Source of the DNA: Streptomyces gilvus
GTDB taxonomy: Bacteria > Actinomycetota > Actinomycetes > Streptomycetales > Streptomycetaceae
DNA length: 33,028 bases
Assembly (NCBI RefSeq): GCF_022513565.1
Contig: NZ_JAKWBE010000051.1
Span: 1-33,028, forward strand
Direction of reading: 5' to 3'
The translations under genes were made by a program, and so were the position numbers. This document shows, piece after piece, positions 30,349-33,028 of this stretch. The notes beneath the pieces are model-generated. The model had not been told where the DNA came from. It ran no database searches and saw only the letters and a list, made by a program, of their open reading frames with translations. The stretch's first letter is position 1. Each line of letters begins with the position of its first letter.

Positions 30349-30953
30349 CTGCGGTTCCTCTGGTAACCGAGGGAATCGGCGATCCGGCGGGCCGTGTCGC
30401 CGGCGATCACGTCGCGATCCATCAGGGACCGCATCTGCTGTCCCACGAGAATCCCGAACAACTCGGCTTCCTTCTCGGGATCTTCGTCGAACCGGGACCG
30501 AGCAGCTGCCGGCTGGGCCGCGTGCGGATGCCCCGACCCGGTTGGGGAGCACGCTTCGGCCGCCAACTGCTCGGGCGTCAGCCCGTCCTTCTGCCTCATA
30601 TGCCAGAGTTCATGGCCGAGGATCTGCGCCTGGTGCCACACTTCGGCATCCGCCTCGATGATCACGTCGTCCTGCTGCTGCCGCTCCACCCACATGCCGG
30701 TAGCGCCGAACTTGCGCGGAATGCGGACTCGGTGCACCTCGAGCGGACGATCACCGCGCCACTTCCTCGCGGACTCGACAAGGGCCTGGAACAGGGCTTC
30801 CGGGTCGGCCGGACGCTGCCCGCCCGACGCGTCGGCCTGTTCACCGGCCAGACGCTCGCGGATGGGACCGATCAGTACGTCGGCGAACTGCTGCATGTCC
30901 CTGTCACGGCGCCGCATCTGCCGCCACTCGCGCAACCCGGTCAGAGGATTCAT
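30345..30953 (-). CDS. ImmA/IrrE-like zinc metallopeptidase
   Basis: The 202-residue soluble protein has the zinc motif ILGHELWHMR (H114, E115, H118) and a downstream EKEAELFGILV (E162 as probable third ligand), matching the ImmA/IrrE family pattern HExxH...ExEAxxFA. Family members cleave regulators or repressors in response to a signal, or act as toxin-like parts in gene pairs. Its usual partner, an XRE-type repressor, is not in the window, so the substrate is unknown. ATG 30953 is chosen; an in-frame GTG at 30986 has no ribosome-binding site. The last bases overlap the start of a membrane protein gene by 4, making it the first gene of a four-gene operon. Confidence 0.85.
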   Translation of the reverse strand: MNPLTGLREWRQMRRRDRDMQQFADVLIGPIRERLAGEQADASGGQRPADPEALFQALVESARKWRGDRPLEVHRVRIPRKFGATGMWVERQQQDDVIIEADAEVWHQAQILGHELWHMRQKDGLTPEQLAAEACSPTGSGHPHAAQPAAARSRFDEDPEKEAELFGILVGQQMRSLMDRDVIAGDTARRIADSLGYQRNRR

Positions 30954-31260
30954 CTCAGCTCGTGAGGTTCGACGGGAGGGCGACACCGCACGTCACGGCG
31001 ACCGGAAGGGAGATGCGCAAGTGAAGGGACAGCGCAGCTCGCGTCGGCTCAAAATCCTCACCGAACAAGGAATTTGCCCTCCGTCATCCCTGCCCCCTGG
31101 TTACGTCGCCCTGACCTTACCGGAGCACTTACCGGCGTGGGACGGCAAAAGGGCCACCGCACGAAACCGCTGCCAACTTCGTCCGAGGATGCGCGTGTTG
31201 TGCGGTCCCGAAAGCGCCTGCGGCACCGTCCGCGTCCGCGACCGTACCCTCTGCCCGGCT
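30954..31260. other. Non-coding gap before the four-gene operon
   Basis: This 307-base region lies between the metallopeptidase start and the ABC exporter stop. No gene is supported. It should hold the operon promoter on the minus strand and contains the paired CTTACCGG sites. No clear terminator for the ABC exporter gene was found. Confidence 0.5.
31116..31135. repeat. Paired CTTACCGG direct repeat upstream of the operon
   Basis: CTTACCGG occurs at 31116-31123 and again at 31128-31135, 12 bases apart (about one helical turn). On the minus strand this is a tandem CCGGTAAG, about 165 bases upstream of the metallopeptidase start. It could bind a regulator on one DNA face; no regulator is known. 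Confidence 0.3.
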
Positions 31261-33024
31261 TCAGGCCGCGTCGTGCTCCGCTGCGGCGGGCCTGGCCGGA
31301 TGAGGGCCTGTGGTGAGGGTGGCTGTGGCGTCGGTCAGGTGGAGGACGAGGTCGGCCTGGGCGGTCAGGCGGAGGTCGTGGGTGATGAGAAGGGTCGTGC
31401 GGCCTGCTGCCAGGCGTCGTAGCGGTGCCATGATGCGGGCGGCCGACGCGTCGTCGAGGCCGGCCGTCGGCTCGTCGAGGATCAGGACGGGTGCGGTGCG
31501 CAGCATGGCCCGGGCAAGGGCGATTCTGCGGCACTGGCCGCCGGAGAGGTGGCTGCCGCGTTTGCCGACGGGGGTGTCGTAGCCGGCGGGCAGGGTGTCG
31601 ACGAAGTGGTGGGCGTCGGCGGCCATGGCGGCGGCGACCACCTCCTCGTCCGTCGCGTCGGGGCGGCCGTAGACGATGTTCTCCTTGACGGTGCCGTCGA
31701 AGAGCATGCTGTCCTGGAGCAGCAGGGTGATGTGCCGGCGCACCTCGTCGACCGGCAGGTGGGCGCTGTCCCGGCCGTCCAGCAGGATGCGCCCTTCAGA
31801 GGGTTCGTACACGCGCAGGAGGAGCTTGCCGAGGGTGGACTTCCCGGCGCCGCTGGGGCCGGTGACGGCGAGCAGTGTGCCGGGGGCGATGTCGAGGCGG
31901 ACACGGTGCAGGACGGGGTGGGCGGCGCCGGGGTAGGCGAAGCCGACGTCGTGGAAGGCGAGGGCGCCGCGTACCGGATCGACGAGCGGCGGGATGTCCG
32001 GCCGCGGGGTGCTGTCGGCGACCGGTCCGGTGCGCAGTACCTCGACGAGGCGCTCGCACGCGGCCGTCGCGGAGGAGGCACTGACCGCGAGTTCCCCTAG
32101 TTCCTGCAGCTTGGGCTGGAGATAGCCGAGATAGGCGGCGAAGGAGAGCAGACCGCCGACGCTGAGGTGGTGCTCGGAGATCTGCCAGGCGCCGGCACCG
32201 ATCACGGCCAGCACGCTGAGGGTCTCGAGGAACTCGCCCGCCGACCCGTACACCGATGACAGCCGGATCTGCCGCAGCCCGGCCCGCATCCACACCCGCC
32301 CCTCCCGGTGCACCTTCTGACGCTCCGCCTGCTGACGGCCGTACGCCTGCACGAGCGGCATGTTCGCCAGGCTCTCCTCGAGCAGGGAGGCGAGGCGTCC
32401 GTTGCTGTCGCGTTCATCGCGGGTGGCGGAGCGCATCAGGCTGCCGAACACACGGGCGCCGAACCAGATCAGCGGCGCCACGGTGAAGGTGACCAGGGCC
32501 AGTTGCCAGCTGGTCCAGAACGCCGCGGCGCCGAACACCAAGGCGCCCACGACGGTGGTGATCAGATCGACGGGAGCGGAGGCCACCAGTGACTCGACGG
32601 CTTCGACGTCCCCCGTGAGCCGGGTGACCAGGTCACCGGTGCCGTAGCGGTCGAGGGTGTCGGGTGGTACCCGCTGGAGGTGTTGGAAGATGCGGTCGCG
32701 CAGACCGAGCAGGAAGTGTTCGCTGCACCAGCCGGTGAGGTAGCCACCCGCGGCCGAGGCGACCGCACCGGCAGCGGCGAGCGCCAGCCAGAGGGCGGCG
32801 GGCTGCCAGAAGGCCGCCAGGTCTCCCGGCGTGAGCACCTTGTCGGTCAGGACGCCCACGATCCCGATCGCGGCCGCGTCGCACCCGGCCGACACCACCA
32901 GCAGCACTGCCGAGACCAGCACCACCGCGCGGTTGACGCTCACCAGCGGCCAGAAGATCCGGAAGGCGGCCACGGGGGAGAGGCGGGCGTGTCGCGTGGG
33001 GGTGGATGCTGCATGGGCGGCCAC
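31261..33024 (-). CDS. ABC transporter, fused permease and ATP-binding subunit (exporter type)
   Basis: The 587-residue half-transporter has six membrane helices in the first 310 residues (ABC exporter fold, with RDRIFQHLQRVPPDTLDRYGTGDL as the coupling part) and a C-terminal ATPase domain. Walker A is GPSGAGKSTL (389-398), the signature is SHLSGGQ (from 491, LSGGQ 493-497), Walker B is VLILDEPT with E518, and the H-loop is LLITHD (H549). It should work as a homodimer or with a partner half to export lipids, peptides or drugs. The first visible start is GTG 33024, four bases from the window end, and the frame is still open there, so the true start may lie just outside. Substrate unknown. Confidence 0.9.
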   Translation of the reverse strand: MAAHAASTPTRHARLSPVAAFRIFWPLVSVNRAVVLVSAVLLVVSAGCDAAAIGIVGVLTDKVLTPGDLAAFWQPAALWLALAAAGAVASAAGGYLTGWCSEHFLLGLRDRIFQHLQRVPPDTLDRYGTGDLVTRLTGDVEAVESLVASAPVDLITTVVGALVFGAAAFWTSWQLALVTFTVAPLIWFGARVFGSLMRSATRDERDSNGRLASLLEESLANMPLVQAYGRQQAERQKVHREGRVWMRAGLRQIRLSSVYGSAGEFLETLSVLAVIGAGAWQISEHHLSVGGLLSFAAYLGYLQPKLQELGELAVSASSATAACERLVEVLRTGPVADSTPRPDIPPLVDPVRGALAFHDVGFAYPGAAHPVLHRVRLDIAPGTLLAVTGPSGAGKSTLGKLLLRVYEPSEGRILLDGRDSAHLPVDEVRRHITLLLQDSMLFDGTVKENIVYGRPDATDEEVVAAAMAADAHHFVDTLPAGYDTPVGKRGSHLSGGQCRRIALARAMLRTAPVLILDEPTAGLDDASAARIMAPLRRLAAGRTTLLITHDLRLTAQADLVLHLTDATATLTTGPHPARPAAAEHDAA

Positions 33025-33028
33025 GGAT

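Noticed and set aside
29128..30366. Plus-strand open frame across the first MAB_1171c-type gene
   Set aside because: It is Arg/Gly/Gln-rich without domains; the minus strand encodes membrane helices conserved with its paralogue.
1..33028. CRISPR array, tRNA or rRNA genes, phage module
   Set aside because: No regularly spaced repeats, cloverleaf-like sequences, rRNA motifs or phage structural genes were seen on reading.

Overview
The window looks like a stretch of Streptomyces (or close relative) chromosome, probably accessory rather than core. The DNA is very GC-rich, third codon positions are almost always G or C, GTG starts are common, and the gene families are typical of the genus: ALF-repeat protein, MAB_1171c-type membrane proteins, tandem AsnC regulator, LRV-repeat protein and several PBPs. 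No rRNA, tRNA, CRISPR array or prophage module was seen. Insertion-sequence sequence at the left edge and at least four gene remnants suggest repeated insertion and deletion.

Layout. 1-773: N-terminal part of an IS200/IS605-family TnpB and IS-end-like hairpins that run into the start of the next gene. 774-3322: DHA2-type drug exporter, convergent with a fused double AsnC/Lrp regulator. 3497-9281: a cell-wall block with a secreted trypsin-like protease translationally coupled to a class B PBP, a membrane-anchored GT51 glycosyltransferase, and a bifunctional class A PBP. 9438-13128: an LRV-repeat protein with a cysteine cluster, then truncated genes (dehalogenase-type hydrolase, possible AsnC tail, methyltransferase N-terminus) around one intact SAM methyltransferase. 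13176-17022: MFS exporter, APH-family kinase, poorly coding DNA, and a secreted ALF-repeat protein. 17154-19839: Tat-exported carotenoid oxygenase, divergent from an alpha/beta hydrolase preceded by a short leader ORF and a hairpin that encloses the hydrolase ribosome-binding site. 20080-22030: small hypothetical protein, SUKH-type protein (possibly frameshifted), DEDDh exonuclease, and LuxR and P450-like tails. 22040-25439: two-component system plus a single-pass membrane protein and a PepSY-type lipoprotein. 25640-26440: alpha/beta hydrolase. 26493-30953: compact four-gene operon of ImmA/IrrE-like metallopeptidase, two paralogous MAB_1171c-type membrane proteins and an FAD oxidoreductase. 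31261-33024: ABC exporter with fused permease and ATPase.

How the genes may work together. The protease and three peptidoglycan enzymes could form a local cell-wall synthesis or repair set. The kinase and regulator share an ATGA overlap and probably sense an envelope signal, with the PepSY lipoprotein and membrane protein as accessories. The best candidates for undescribed biology are the leader-peptide/hairpin arrangement before the hydrolase at 19108, which looks like translational attenuation of an antibiotic-response gene, and the metallopeptidase/twin-membrane-protein/FAD-enzyme operon at 26493-30953. Family assignments rest on motifs and recall of related proteins; no database search was possible.
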